From contig JAQGEQ010000330.1 of assembly GCA_034620365.1 (NCBI GenBank), positions 1-64,000 of the forward strand: a DNA stretch of 64,000 bases. The letters are read 5' to 3'. The stretch comes from Pegea sp. RAD2-039. Its lineage: Eukaryota > Chordata > Thaliacea > Salpida > Salpidae. Position numbers and translations under genes: made by a program. The notes beneath the pieces were generated by a model. The model saw only the letters and a list, made by a program, of their open reading frames with translations, had not been told where the DNA came from and ran no database searches. Every line of letters begins with the position of its first letter. The first letter of the stretch is position 1. Of this stretch, positions 1-10,755 are shown one piece after another.

Positions 1-245
1 TCTTTTCTACATTATTTTCTTTTTTATTTTTTATTTATTTTCCAATACGCAATTTTGTTTTATTGGTTTGAAAATCAAATAAAAATCCTTTTTCAGTAAA
101 CATGTTATAAAAATATCATTTATACTAAACAAATTAACGAAACAAAATTATTGTTTTCTTATCTACTGTTTCAAAATTGTTTGCTAGTTTATGTTTTCAG
201 TGCAATTTTTTGATTATTATTCATTGAAATATTTGTGTTTTTTAG
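1..245. other. A+T-rich DNA upstream of RPB9 relic exon 2
   Basis: No coding exon is visible here. It ends in a 3' splice-site-like TTTTTTAG (AG at 244-245) in front of the first recognisable RPB9 exon. The first RPB9 exon, encoding the N-terminus up to the first zinc-ribbon Cys pair, would have to lie left of the window or be lost. Confidence 0.5.
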
Positions 246-703
246 TAATAACATGCTGTATCCAAAAGAAGATAAATAAAAAAAGAGTTGCTGTATGCTG
301 TGAGTTATTCATTTTTAAAGCTGGTTGAAAATTAAAATAGTTACAATGAAAATATTTTATGAATTATTTCTTTTTAGTGTCACAATTGTGCTTTCCAAAT
401 CAAGGCAGATAATCCTTGTATTTATGTCAACAAAATTGTACATGAGGTTGATGAATTGTCTCAAATCATTGCCATCATCAAATGTAGCGCAGAATCCAAC
501 CTTGCCTAGAACAAAGGATGTAAAATTATAATCCTTGCCCCAAGTAAGTCATCAGCTCTCTAAGCTCTTCAGCACTCAGTTTTGCCACTAGGTGTCACTA
601 TAAAGAAGCAGTGTTCTTCCAGTCTAAATCAGCTAGAGAGAAGATAGGAATGAGGTTGTACTTTGTTTGTACAAACTCCTCTTGTGGTCATCGTTGGACT
701 TAA
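246..703 (+). pseudogene. POLR2I: RPB9 (RNA polymerase II subunit) pseudogene, exons 2-4
   Basis: RPB9 is a small two-zinc-ribbon subunit of nuclear RNA polymerase II. Three exons are readable. Exon 2 (246-299) gives NNMLYPKEDK, a stop, then LLYA, followed by GTGAGT. Exon 3 (378-543) begins CHNC and continues with [19 protein letters not shown], then PTLPRTKD and CP. Exon 4 (592-703) gives [25 protein letters not shown] and TAA. The phases match: LLYA|CHNC, and AA|G across a 48-bp GTAAGT...CTAG intron (544-591). It is broken: exon 2 has an in-frame TAA where other animals have Glu, and exon 3 has an insertion after IIA and another after KD that shift the frame. Zinc-ligand Cys pairs CHNC, CP(K)C and CTNSSC remain. 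It ends one residue short of the usual WTE. Introns are retained, so it was copied as DNA rather than retroposed. A working RPB9 must lie elsewhere. Confidence 0.9.
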
Positions 704-839
704 TGATGATTCTATTCCATGACATCATCTGCTTCTTTTTGCTTTCAATTCGTGTCTTGGTGGCAGAAAACGATATGTTGACAGAATGAATACTTCTTTT
801 TTTTTATTAAAAAACTTTTCAACATCAGTATTTTGCTAT
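704..839 (+). repeat. RPB9 3' flank shared with the 52.3-kb copy
   Basis: The sequence after the RPB9 stop (ATTCCATGACATCATC, then CGTGTCTTGGTGGCAG, then GACAGAATGAATACTT and a T-run) matches 52,312-52,448 closely on the same strand. The duplicated unit therefore continues past the gene into the minisatellite. It is richer in G+C than its surroundings and probably includes the old 3' UTR. Confidence 0.8.
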
Positions 840-1330
840 CAACAACCACTAGCACCCAGCAACAATCACTACCAACCAGTAACAACCATTAGAAACCAGC
901 AACAACCACTTCAAAGCAGCAACAACCACTTGCAGCCAGCAACAACCACTAGTAGAGAGCAAAAACCATTAGAAACCAGCAACAACCAATACCACTCAGT
1001 AACAACCATTAGCAACCAGTAACAACCAATACCACCCAGCAACAACCACTAGCAACCAGCAACAACCTCTAGCAACCAGCAACAACATTAGAAACCAGCA
1101 ACAACCATTACCAACCAGCAACAACCATTACCAACCAGCAACAACCATTAGCAGCCAGCAACAACCATACCACCGATCAACAACCACTAGCAACCAGCAA
1201 CAATCACTGCCAAACAGCAACAACCATTAAAAACCAGTAACAAATACTTCGAAGCAGCAACAACCATTAGCAGCCAGCCACAACCAATACCACCCAGCAA
1301 CAACCACTAGCAGCAAGCAAAAACCACTTG
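840..1330 (+). repeat. 20-bp minisatellite, AGCAACAACCACTAGCAACC type
   Basis: About 24 imperfect tandem copies of a 20-bp unit (AGCAACAACCACTAGCAACC; ACT/ATT and GCAACC/GCAGCC/CCACCC variants). One strand has almost no G-free interruptions and is read as a Gln/Asn/Pro/Thr-rich peptide in an ORF at 786-1,022, which I regard as a by-product. The same array follows the second RPB9 relic (52,449-52,863), and an inverted array lies at 54,027-54,190. Confidence 0.9.
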
Positions 1331-2039
1331 AAATTTGTTTATAGTAATTAACCAGTTTAAAGTGTAACTTTCTCCTATTTTTGATTAGTGCCATTAAAGA
1401 AGGTATCAGTTTAGTTTGTTCTTCTTATCAATAGTTATTAGTAAAATTTTAATTTTCATACAGTATCGTTATGTCCATTCTGTGTTATTTTAACTTTTTT
1501 CAACAAAATAAATAAAAAATACTTTATATTAGAAAATTTAAACAACAAACGTGGATGAAACTACTTGTACAAAATTATTGCAAACTTAAATTGTAAATCT
1601 AAAAATATTGTAACGTAAATTTGCAATTGCAAATTAAAAATCTCTCTTCGTTAGAAATTACTGTTTTTAACTAAAAAATAATATTTTGAGTTTCTTCATT
1701 TGCTAATGTGAAATTTTGTGTAACAAAAAATATGTCGGAAGAAAACTTATAAGGTTCAAATAGAAAGTTAAAACAGTTTTATTCAAATCATAACAAGTAG
1801 TATATCGACGCTATACTTAAAATAAGAACAAATCTGTAAAACAAAATCAGTGATCCGGAACTTTTTCAGTCTAATATGAAGTTTGATTTGATTTGATAAA
1901 AAAAGCAAAAAATGAGAAAAATATTAGATATAAGTTTTGGTTTGTTCAAAAATAAAGTTTGTTAATCGAACCATGTTTGTATAATCTTGTCTGGTAGCCA
2001 CATCAAAATTATATTTTTTTATATTTATAATTTTATTAG

Positions 2040-2110
2040 TCATTTTATTCACAAACCAACTATCTCAATTGAAGAGGGGATTTCCCGTTTACTTAACTTT
2101 CTTGTATTAC
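2040..2110 (+). other. Candidate orphan exon, 71 bp, copy 1
   Basis: A 71-bp segment is preceded by TTTTATTAG and followed by GTAAGT. It is open in one phase, encoding HFIHKPTISIEEGISRLLNF, so a phase-2 start and phase-1 end would splice cleanly. Copies with identical AG and GTAAGT borders lie at 22,753-22,823 (+) and 30,205-30,275 (-). I do not recognise the peptide. The flanks are as well conserved as the exon, so selection is not shown and the splice signals could be chance. Confidence 0.35.
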
Positions 2111-2442
2111 GTAAGTCGGACGCAGTCAAGTGCAACGAGTTAGTCGATATGACTTTGACCTTGCTGCAATTTACTCAGACACAAAATACTCTAAAACAAC
2201 TCCCTTAATGAAAATTTGCGCTTTTTATTTGCTGAAGATATTCGTTGAAACAAATCTCAACTATTGTAAACAAGGCAAGATTGAAAATAAAACCTTCAAG
2301 TTTGTAATGTACTTTTTTATATTTGTTTAATATTCTTACATAATAAATTCATACCTTTAAAATTTAATAATAATTATTTAAATAGTTTCAAAAATTCTTC
2401 TCTAAGACATTAGATGATAACTCAACCAAATTAGTATTGATA

Positions 2443-2576
2443 CTAAACATATATATTCACGTTTAATGCCAAAAATATTTTCATTAGTAACCACATTCTT
2501 TCATCAAACCTAGCATCATCAAATTGTTCTTCAGTAATTACATCACCATCATAAACTAATTTTTGTTGAGTAACCT
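2443..2576 (-). other. Candidate orphan terminal exon, 44 codons, copy 1
   Basis: On the minus strand an acceptor-like TCTAACAG opens a 44-codon frame ending in TAG. It contains QQKLVYDGDVITEEQFDD, then ERMWLLMKIF and NVNIYV. The acidic-then-amphipathic look and the even codon composition are unlike random A+T-rich DNA. Copies: 23,154-23,289 (-, open) and 29,741-29,874 (+, where the TGG for Trp has become TGA). No family recognised; it could be a captured 3' exon. Confidence 0.4.
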
Positions 2577-2990
2577 CTGTTAGATTAGAAATAAAAAGTG
2601 AACATCAAAATGCTGAAAACATTCGAGAATTGTAAATGAACAACTTTCACGAGACATTTGTATAAAGTTTCATTCGACATAAAAGTCAATCACAAGTTTG
2701 AAATTTAACAAAATATTAAAATATTACGATTCGCCCATAGATATCGTAAAAAGGAAATAATAAATCTTTGTTGTTTTTAACTATTTGTAAAAAAAAAAGA
2801 TTGTTTAACTTGTAGAAAACTTTAATTAATTATCAAATAGATTATATCAGTAAAATATATTGTAAATAACTGAACATGTTTATCTTAATGTTTTACCTGC
2901 TTTCATTTTTCTATAAAGTTTCATTCATGAAATATTATGGTTTTGTTAAATTGCAAATTATTTTGATATCACTAAATATTTATGGAGTTA

Positions 2991-3454
2991 AATAATAATT
3001 TTAAATTCGTTTTTATGGATTGCATGAAGGTTTGAATGGAAATAAAAATATAAAAAGTCACTTTAAATTGTTTACTTCATTATTTACAGTAACATTGTTT
3101 ATTTACTAATTTGCTACCAACTTATTTTATTGATCTTCTCTAAAAACAAATAGAAAAAATAGTTTTAAGTAGTAATTCTCGTAACTTTTATTAATTCAAA
3201 TCACTATCATGTTGATTACAATGACAAATAACAATTTCTTCAAAGTTTTTAAAATCGACAAACATTTGATGTCAAATTAAAATTACACACCATGTAATTT
3301 TATTAATTGATACATTCAAGCCGTTTTAAATTTGAAAGTTTGTTTGTATTTCTCCATATAAAATTTCGCATTAATATATTGACAAATGGTTGATACTAAA
3401 AATAGAGAACTTTCATTGTGTAATTATCTAAGACTGATACATTCTACATTATAA
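2991..3454 (-). repeat. Degenerate dyad module, inverted
   Basis: Shares with 7,240-7,560, 8,040-8,290 and 31,190-31,420 the order: GTAGTAATTCTCGTAAC-like, AATCACTATC.TGTTGATTAC, GACAAACATTTGATGTC, and a decayed dyad near 3,378 (TTGACAAATGGTTGATAC). Non-coding. Confidence 0.55.
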
Positions 3455-3650
3455 TTCTTTTTTAATAATCTCTTCAAAAACAGATTTAATATCCACAAGA
3501 TCTCACTGTGAAGTGGAACACGATCTTTGACAAAAATGAATAAGCCAGAAGTTGATGAGTTCAAAATAACATCTGGTGTCGATCGAAGATGACGTCATCA
3601 GCATGTGACGTCATCAGTGATTGATATATGTGTTTTTTAGTTTGAAAGAA
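3455..3650 (+). repeat. Block C, copy 1, with paired TGACGTCATCAG sites
   Basis: A conserved roughly 190-bp block (ATCCACAAGATCTCACTG, GGAACACGATCTTTG, GTTGATGAGTTCAAAAT, then two TGACGTCATCAG sites about 16 bp apart). Copies: 10,030-10,190, 19,395-19,560, 33,525-33,680 (inverted) and 54,970-55,120 (inverted). Read forwards, four of five copies hold a frame with SLRTGTRSL-like and VDEFKI followed by TGA; this copy has an internal TGA. The reverse frame is open in all five. Which frame, if any, ever coded is undecided. The TGACGTCA palindrome is the CRE/ATF consensus. Confidence 0.7.
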
Positions 3651-3799
3651 AATTGTTTGGAAAAAGAATATGAGCATCAAATGCAGATATTGGCAAGATG
3701 TTGATCTTAATGATAATGATTTTAATGATCAGTCCTTATAAATTTCTACTAATGTCAAAAAAATATGTATCCTTCGACTTTTTAATTTTAAAGTAAAAA

Positions 3800-3890
3800 C
3801 AGCTTAAAATATAACTAATTAGAAATAAATTATTTCCTAAATCAAATTATTTAAGTGATAAAATATTTCTAATTAGTTATTGACTTAAAG
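3800..3890. repeat. Short hairpin-forming inverted repeat
   Basis: AACTAATTAGAAAT (3,813-3,826) is the exact reverse complement of ATTTCTAATTAGTT (3,865-3,878), with further pairing outwards (CTTAA ... TTAAG). A stem of at least 14 bp around a 38-nt loop is possible. It may be a MITE tip or a chance A+T-rich palindrome. Confidence 0.5.
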
Positions 3891-5040
3891 TTGTTATTAT
3901 AAGTTTATATACAAATAATAACGAACAATTTTCTCAATAAACTTGTAAATGAGAGAAAACTGTTTCTACAGAATAACAAAAAACAAAAAGTATAAACAAA
4001 TAACATTTTCAATGTTTATTTAAAATAACTAATGATACAACAACTTAAATAAGCAACAAAACATTTTATGAATAAGAATAAAATATTATAATTTATAAAA
4101 CTTAATTTAAACATTTTTAAAATTTGGTACATACGGTACAATGATTAAGCTAATAAATTATTTTGAAAAGATAAAAGTTAAATAACTAAAAATATTTCAA
4201 AATAGTTTATTAATTAATTATTCCAAAAATATTTTTTTGTAAATTAAACATTTTATTACTATTTTAACTATTACAAACATTTTTTGATTAAGATATACTA
4301 ATTAAGATAAAAAATAAATTAAATTCAATTCAATTAATTTCAGAAACTTTAATGCTGATTTTTGTTTTTGTTTATATACCTGTCTAGCACAGTAGTAGAA
4401 AATTTTCAAATGTTAGAAAAAGTAGCAAATTGTTTTTATTTACAGTTCTCAAAGAAAGCTATTCACGAATTTATAATGCAAAAAATGTATACTTCTACTT
4501 ATTTACTCAAAACTTTAACATTTAATCGTCTAATCTTGTTCTAATGGTTTATATATAATATTTTTCAGAAGCGTTAATATATATATTTGTTTGAAAGATT
4601 ATTTTTTTAATACATCATTGGAGCTAAATATAAACTAAAGTGTAATTTTTTACTTTTACGTATATCAGCAGATGTTTAATGAATTTAATAACATTTAAAA
4701 ACCAATTTTTCTTTCCAATATTGCCACAAAGTATTAATAAATTCATTATAAGGCCAAATGCCAATATACATATACTTTTTCATGAAAACACTATATCAAA
4801 TGAAATCTAGTAAATATTATTAATATTATTTATATTTTATATATTTTATATATTCTGGTTGGAGTATTATTGATGATAACTACTACATTGGAAACAAAAA
4901 ATAAGTGAATAGTTGTTAGTGATTTTAGTTAATTTTCTCAATAAATGGCTAGACCATTTTATTAAGTATTAATCTTTAGTTAAAGAATTGTAAAAATAGA
5001 TAGTAAATTTATAAGTAGTGAGAAAATACCTTTTATGTCG
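3891..5040. other. A+T-rich DNA, nothing recognised
   Basis: Runs of A/T with short TA repeats (for example 4,800-4,855) and only short chance ORFs. None of the shared landmarks of the surrounding repeats are seen. Confidence 0.5.
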
Positions 5041-5104
5041 GTAGAATATTACAAGCTCAGTGCTAGTTATCTGTGTTACTGCATGGTTCTTAGTTCAGAT
5101 CTAG

Positions 5105-5146
5105 CTCATAACCCAGAAGTGGATGGATCGAAACCATCCTCTGCTA
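5105..5146 (+). pseudogene. Initiator tRNA-Met relic, 3' half
   Basis: These 42 bases match the 3' part of eukaryotic initiator tRNA-Met with about three differences: the CAT anticodon in CTCATAACCCAG, the initiator-specific ATCGAAA T-loop, and the 3' acceptor strand ATCCTCTGCTA. Upstream, about 5,065-5,104 does not form the D arm or 5' acceptor strand, so the gene is incomplete. It could be a decayed tRNA gene or the head of a tRNA-derived SINE. Confidence 0.7.
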
Positions 5147-5171
5147 TGTGCACTGCAATCATTAAATGACA

Positions 5172-5220
5172 GTTGCCTAGTGTTGTGATCACGGCAGCCT
5201 AGGTTCGAATCCCGGCTTCA
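5172..5220 (+). pseudogene. Second tRNA relic, His-like, 3' half
   Basis: Starts 26 bp after the first relic. A GTG-TTGTGAT-CAC anticodon stem-loop (anticodon GTG, His) is followed by a perfect B box GGTTCGAATCC and CCGGCTTCAGA. The 5' half and a pairing acceptor strand are not visible. Two adjacent tRNA 3' halves suggest a decayed tRNA cluster or a composite SINE. Confidence 0.5.
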
Positions 5221-5230
5221 GAATGATTTT

Positions 5231-8200
5231 TTAAATGCTTAAATTAGTTTAACAAAAATTCTCTCTAATGATTAAAATAACAATACGTTCGTCTTTTGGA
5301 TAACATTTATAGTTTACTTTCTAACCTAAGTTGTTTTTTAAAAATTTTGAAGTTTACTTAACAAACTATATTAAACTTAAGCAAAATTGATGGTTTTGTG
5401 TAAGTAGAAAGTTTTGATAAAAATGATAAAAATTTAATTAATTATTTTTGAGTTTTTTGTTTCTTAATTAGAAAAAGTTGACGCTAGACGTCGCTAAAGA
5501 TAAATAAGCTTGCATTGCTTCAGGCTATGTTTTTGTAAACTGATATTTGAAAACATGAATTTTAAGGCTTACTTTCAAACTTTGTTAAAATTATGAACAA
5601 ATCGGTTTAAATTGAAAACAAAACTATTTTAACTAGTAACTTTTCGTATCAAACAAAATTAAAATTTTTATAGGAAATTATTTTTTTTGTTTCAAATTTA
5701 AAGTAAATAAAAACTTTTTAACATACATTTTTATGTAATAAAAAACTATCAAACTATCTACTATTTTATTTTTGCGGATTAAAAATGTTTTTGATTTTCA
5801 TTATAATTGAGTTTATTTAAAAGTATAAAGGAATAATTTCGAATTCAAACCCTTTGCTAATCAATTATAACTTTTTGATATCGACCATATGTTGATAGAT
5901 TAATCTAAAATTAAGAATTAATTCGAACAAACTTTCAAATTTAAAACTGCTTGGATGTTTCAATTAAAAAATTATATTTCCTGAATTACAATATGACATC
6001 AAAGATTTGTTTGTAGAAATTATTGTAATGAAATTTTGAAGAAATTGTTTTTTGTCGTTTTATTCAACAGGAGAGTGATTTGATTTACTAAAACTTACGA
6101 TGATCACTATCTAAAACTATTTTTAAAAATTGGTTATTTTAAAGAAGATGAGTAAATATAGTGGGTAGCAAAATAGTTATTAAAATAAATTTAGTAAATT
6201 AGCAATAATTAGTAATAGAATTATTATTGTTTTTATTTTATGCCTATAATTTTTATGTTTAACTTTTTCAAATTATTAAGCGATTCATAAAGAAACTTAA
6301 AATTAATAGAAATTAAAAATATTTTTTTATTTGTCTAATTTTTCAATCTTCATTCACAAGATGTCATAATAGCAGTTTTATCTTTTTATTTTAAGAAATT
6401 ATGAATTCTTGTACTCTTATGTCTACTAGACAAATAGTGTTGCTCAGTAACTTTAGGATTCCAGTACGTTCCTTTTTAATATTTATATCAGTTTTATTAA
6501 AAGTCAAACAATGAGCTTCACATAGAAACTATTTGTAACAATTTTACTTTTAAAAAATTCTTGGAAAGTTGAAAACTAATTTTGAATATGCACTAAGTAG
6601 TAGACAATAGTTTATAAATAATGTATAAAATTATTGTATATATATAAATTATTTAATCATTTAAAATCCATAAAGTAAATGAAAACGTTAATTTTTTGTA
6701 AATTCAATCCATGTAAATTATTTGTAAAATTCTATAATTTCTATTTAGAAATTTGTTTTTATTGAGCGTACAAAACATCTTTTTTTAAAATTCATACAAG
6801 GTTTTTTGATACTCATACAATTAATTCAATATAAAAAGGTATTTGTAATAGTGTTAGTTTTAAATCATTTTAAATTTTAAAACTGAAATTTATTATGTAA
6901 TAAGAAGTAGGAAATAATTTTTTTATCAGATTAATATCAAAAGAAAAAAAATGTCACACATTTGTAAAAAATCAAACTTTTAAATAAAAATTTAATTTAT
7001 TAATTTTTTTTCTAGACCTTAACAGTATGAAAAGCTATTATTATAATTATAAAATTAGAAAAACGTTTAAACGACTTGTTTCTTTAATCAGTTTAAGAAA
7101 AAATTTAAAGTTGGAAATGTTTTTACAACAACTTCGCTAAATATTTCTAAAGTGTGAAAAATAAAAATTATATAATTAAGATTATAAAAAACTCACTATA
7201 TCTAGTTTTAATAAAATTATTTATTAACTTTTGTTACCCACTAAATTCCATTACTGAAACAATGGGAAATTTATGAGATATTCTCAAAGAAAAGTAAATA
7301 AAATGTATTTAAGTAGTAATCATTGTAAGTTTTTGTAAATCAAATCAATATCCCGTTCATTACAAGACAAAATAAAATTTCTTTAAAGTTTCAAAACCAT
7401 AATATTGACAAATATTTGATGTCAAATTGAAAATCACGTCAAGTAATTTGATCAAATGAAACTTTTAACCAATTTTAAATTCAAAAATAGGTGTTATTTC
7501 TTAGTTGTAATTATTGGATTAATCTATCGACAGATGGCCGATTTCAAAAATATTAAGCTGATCGAAGCTATTACACCAAGAGCTAAGAATATTTAATCTT
7601 ACAAAAATATCTTTTGATCTAGTATTTATCAGGAGAAAAACTTGTTTATCAGTTTCTGATAAAACTGATAAAAATATTTAAAAAGATTGTACTTGAATCT
7701 TAAAGTCACTTAGCAACAATATTTTACTAGTATATAAAAAACTACAACAATTATAATTTCTTAAAATATGATAAAAAACTTATAAAGATACGTCTTGTGA
7801 CTGAAAAAAAAATTTATAATAATAATTTAATAATTTTAAATTCTATTAAGATTAAATTTTTTCATGAATTGCTGAATAATTTGAAATGAGAGAAAAACAA
7901 AAATTATAAGAATAAAATTAAAAAAAAGTAATTTCTCACTCACTATTGCTAAAGTTAACTAAATTTATTTATTGACTATCTTGCTACCCACTAAATTCAA
8001 TCAAATCCTATAAAAAACATAAAAAAACAAATTCTTAGGTTGTAATCATCGTAAATTTTTGTAAATCAAATCACTATTCTGTTGATTACAACGACAAATA
8101 ATATTTTCTACAAAATTTCAATACTAGAAATGAGACAAATATTTGACGTCAAATTGCAATTCAGTCTATCTAATTTCTTTCATTGATAAATTCAAGCAGC

Positions 8201-8479
8201 TTTCATTTTAAAAGTTTGTTTGTACTTCTTAGTACTAATTTTCCAATTAATTTATTGACACATGGTCGATATCAAAAATATGTTTAAAAAAAATATCCTA
8301 ATAGACTGAAGAATGACTAACGTTCTTCATTATTAAAACTTCATTTAATCTAGTGTTTGTCCGGAGAAAAAAATATTTTTCAAAAATTAAAATTCATTTC
8401 ATAAATTTTTTAATCATAATCATAAGATTAATTTTTTTTGTTTCCGATAAAATTAAAAACACATGTTTCTATTAATTAA
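5231..8479. repeat. Repeat mosaic without genes
   Basis: Contains a GTTGACGCTAGACGTCGC block at 5,477, a decayed dyad at 5,880, a GTGGGTAGCAAAA motif near 6,165, and a minus-oriented P block (6,350-6,500, GTTGCTCAGTAACTTTAGG) shared directly with 38,690-38,860. Minus-oriented dyads lie at 7,528 (CTATCGACAGATGGCCGAT) and 8,253, and GTTACCCACTAAATT-type motifs at 7,236 and 7,981. No ORF here looks coding. Confidence 0.6.
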
Positions 8480-8684
8480 TTACAAAAATAATATATTATT
8501 ATGTATTATGTAGAAAAATATCTTAAGCTATTTCATTATATCTAATAAAAGGTGTAACATTCTAATATTGTAAACAATAAAATTAATTGTTTTGTCAAGA
8601 ATTTTATATAGAAATCAAAATTTACATAAAAATTTTTTCATATCATGTTAGTAATAATGGTGACTATTTGAAAAACCTTTTCAG

Positions 8685-8812
8685 CTAAATTAAGAGATTT
8701 TTTCAAAAAATTCGGCCATTTTAACGACTGCTTTATAAGACAAAATCCAAGAAAAAAACGTTCTTCAGGTTTCGGTATAATGTTATTTGCTGAGCCTGAT
8801 TTTGTTAAACAA
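8685..8812 (+). pseudogene. Musashi-like RRM exon, copy A
   Basis: 128 bp between CCTTTTCAG and GTAATT. In phase 1 it reads KLRDFFKKFGHFNDCFIRQ, then KKRSSGFGIMLFAEPDFVKQ, without a stop. This corresponds to the second half of a Musashi/hnRNP-A-type RRM: helix 1, beta 2, the RNP1 strand (SGFGIML in place of RGFGFVTF) and helix 2 (FADPxSVxKV in Musashi). The first half of the domain (RNP2) and the end are absent, so alone it cannot fold as an RRM. It sits inside a repeated element and is best seen as a captured exon; a live gene using it is not excluded. Confidence 0.75.
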
Positions 8813-10029
8813 GTAATTGTGTTTGTTTGAAAAAAATGATATGAGTTACTTTAAAAAATATTTTTATAGATAATTGGAAACAATTTGATTAAAAATCGTT
8901 TTAATTGTTCTACTTTAGAGGTGTTTCTATTAATATTAATCATGCGAATTATTTGAAAATTTATAATCTAAAAAGTAAGAAAAAGTAAAATTAATATAGA
9001 ATTATTGTCAAAAGAAAGCAGCTTTCTAACAGTATAAAATAAAAAGAAAACTTTTAATTGAAAATTAAAATTCTGAATTGATTTTTGTCCGGACAAACTC
9101 TAGATCAAAAGAAATTGTTAAACCGAAGATTTAATACTGAGTTTTAAATTCTAATATTTTTACTTTTCTAAAAACATTTTGAAATCGACAAATTGTCGAT
9201 AATCTAATATTTATTTTGAAGTTAATGAGTAATCTCATTGATTAAAATCTTCTAGAAAGTCAAACCACATTTACTTCATTATAAAATAGATTAAAAGGTT
9301 TTAATCAAAGACTTTCAAAGAGCAAGTAAAGAACTTTTTTGAAAATTGAATATAAATATATAATTCTAATTCAAACCTATTATCCGACATCAGCAAATCG
9401 ATAACCGCTGAATTGAAAAAATTTAAATCTGAAAATGGCAACAATGCTACCAAAATCAACGAGAAATTTTCTAACTTGTCTAAATCAATAAATGAATGTC
9501 TTTACAAACAAACTTATCACCTCATTAACATTATTAATTAGTGGTTTTTTAATGAAGTGAGTTTTAGTATGGTTAATTAATTAATATTTACTAAATTAAT
9601 TTGAAGATCATTTATTGGAGGATCTTTTATTTTTTTTAATCACTTTTTAAAAACGATATCATGTTGAATAAATTAAATTAAATTTGTTTTCTAAGAAATT
9701 ATTTACAAACTCACTGCGAACTTCAATTAAAATATTTTAAAAGATGAAAATAAAATTATTCTTAAAAGAAACTAAAGAAACATCTTGATGGTGATGGAAA
9801 AGTGAAAAGTGAAATTGAAAAATAGAATAAAATGATCTTTTCAAATATTTAAAATTATTTTATTAAAATTAGTTTAGATAATTTACACAAAAAGTATTTT
9901 TATTATTTTTGAAACTTTAATAGTAAAATGCAAAAAGTAGCAGTAAGTAAAAATTAAATTGATTTGAAGTTTAATTATTCAACTATATTTCATTTTTTAT
10001 GATTTCTTAAAAATAATTGTTTAATAATT

Positions 10030-10190
10030 TCTTCAAAACCAGACTAACTATCCACAAGATCTCACTGCGAACTGGAACACGATCTTTGACAAAGATGAAT
10101 AAGCCAAAAGTTGATGAGTTCAAAATAGCATCTGGTGTCGATAGAAGGTGACGTCATCAGCATGTGACGTCATCAGTGATTGATTTGTGC
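10030..10190 (+). repeat. Block C, copy 2
   Basis: Same block as 3,455-3,650, with GATCTCACTGCGAACTGG, a forward frame holding SLRTGTRSLTKMNKPKVDEF and ending in TGA at the first TGACGTCA, and two TGACGTCATCAG sites. It lies 1.2 kb downstream of RRM exon copy A. If the forward frame once coded, it would be the last exon of the captured gene piece. Confidence 0.7.
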
Positions 10191-10755
10191 GTTTTTTAGT
10201 TCGAATGAAGAGTTTTTGAAAGAAGAAGATAAGGATCAGATGCAGATGTTAATGGTAAGTTGTTAATCTTACTGATGTTGATCTTAAAGATCAACGATAA
10301 TTAATGATGAGACTTATAAACTTAAGCATTAAAAAAATATATTTATTCTTTTAAATAATCATTAGAAAACAGATTTAATATTATTCAATAAGATTGCTAA
10401 CTCAGAAAAAGTTCATAAATTATTTTTTCCCTTTTTTATGTTCAGTGTGAAATCTAGGAAAGTAGAAGAATTTTATCTTCTAATAAAAAAGTATTAGTTT
10501 TTTTGTTACAATTTTCTTCAAAGTAAATTTTATTGAATACTGAAATTTATGTAAAGCTCTTAATTTGATTGTGAAATTTTTTGAATTGAATTTTGTACGG
10601 AAAACTATTAAAAGAGAAAAACAAAACATGAAAAAATTTGGATAATTTTCTAAAATATTCTTTGTTTTTATGAAATTTGAATATTTATATAATTTTAAGT
10701 TTGCTAATAAAAGCTACTATTTTTATTCCTTAATATTTTTATTTATTTTGCTTAT

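Larger units (their letters stand above)
1331..2990 (+). repeat. Module A, copy 1
   Basis: A roughly 1.65-kb module starting near AACCAGTTTAAAGTGTAAC and TTTTTGATTAGTGCCATTAAAG. It continues through AAGTAGTATATCGACGCTA (about 1,795), a GTTCCGG-like block, and the segment holding the 71-bp and 44-codon units below. The whole length matches 22,050-23,700 directly and 30,980-29,320 inverted. Partial copies lie at 11,960-12,310, 14,720-15,790 (inverted), 20,590-20,990 (inverted), 32,060-32,460, 53,760-54,026 (inverted) and 63,330-64,000. No transposase is visible, so it looks like a non-autonomous element or a segmental duplication unit. Confidence 0.8.
8480..10755 (+). repeat. RRM-carrying repeat, copy A
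   Basis: Positions 8,480-9,471 match 16,735-17,732 directly. Positions 8,700-10,755 match 56,468-54,375 in inverted order over about 2.05 kb, including a GAAATCGACAAATTGTCGAT dyad at 9,180, a TTTTGTCCGGACAAACTC block near 9,088, and block C at 10,030-10,190. It carries the RRM exon at 8,685-8,812 upstream of block C on the same strand. The same order recurs in copies C and E. Confidence 0.8.

Noticed and set aside
325..531. 68-codon ORF at the left edge
   Set aside because: It is mostly in the wrong frame for RPB9 exon 3 and re-enters the RPB9 frame (PTLPRTKD) only after a frameshift, so it is a shadow of the pseudogene.
246..703. A reassigned genetic code (TAA read as Glu or Gln), suggested by TAA in RPB9 exon 2 and at 42,136, and by TAA replacing the final Glu of RPB9
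   Set aside because: The 778-codon ORF has no internal TAA, TAG or TGA and itself ends in TAA, and RPB9 copy 1 also carries frameshifts. Ordinary pseudogene decay explains the stops.
786..1022. 78-codon Gln/Asn/Pro/Thr-rich ORF
   Set aside because: It is the translation of the 20-bp minisatellite; it has no independent start or conservation.
840..1330. CRISPR-like array
   Set aside because: Units are contiguous and 20 bp with no unique spacers, and the context is eukaryotic.
9085..9110. CCGGACAAA...CTAG as a Helitron 3' end (hairpin followed by CTRR)
   Set aside because: Sequence on both sides of the CTAG is conserved between copies, so it is internal to the repeat, not a terminus.
9600..9630. 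RNP2-like reading SFIGG (also in the inverted copy near 55,550), a possible first half of the RRM
   Set aside because: It lies downstream of the RNP1 exon rather than upstream, and the surrounding frame is not RRM-like; probably chance.
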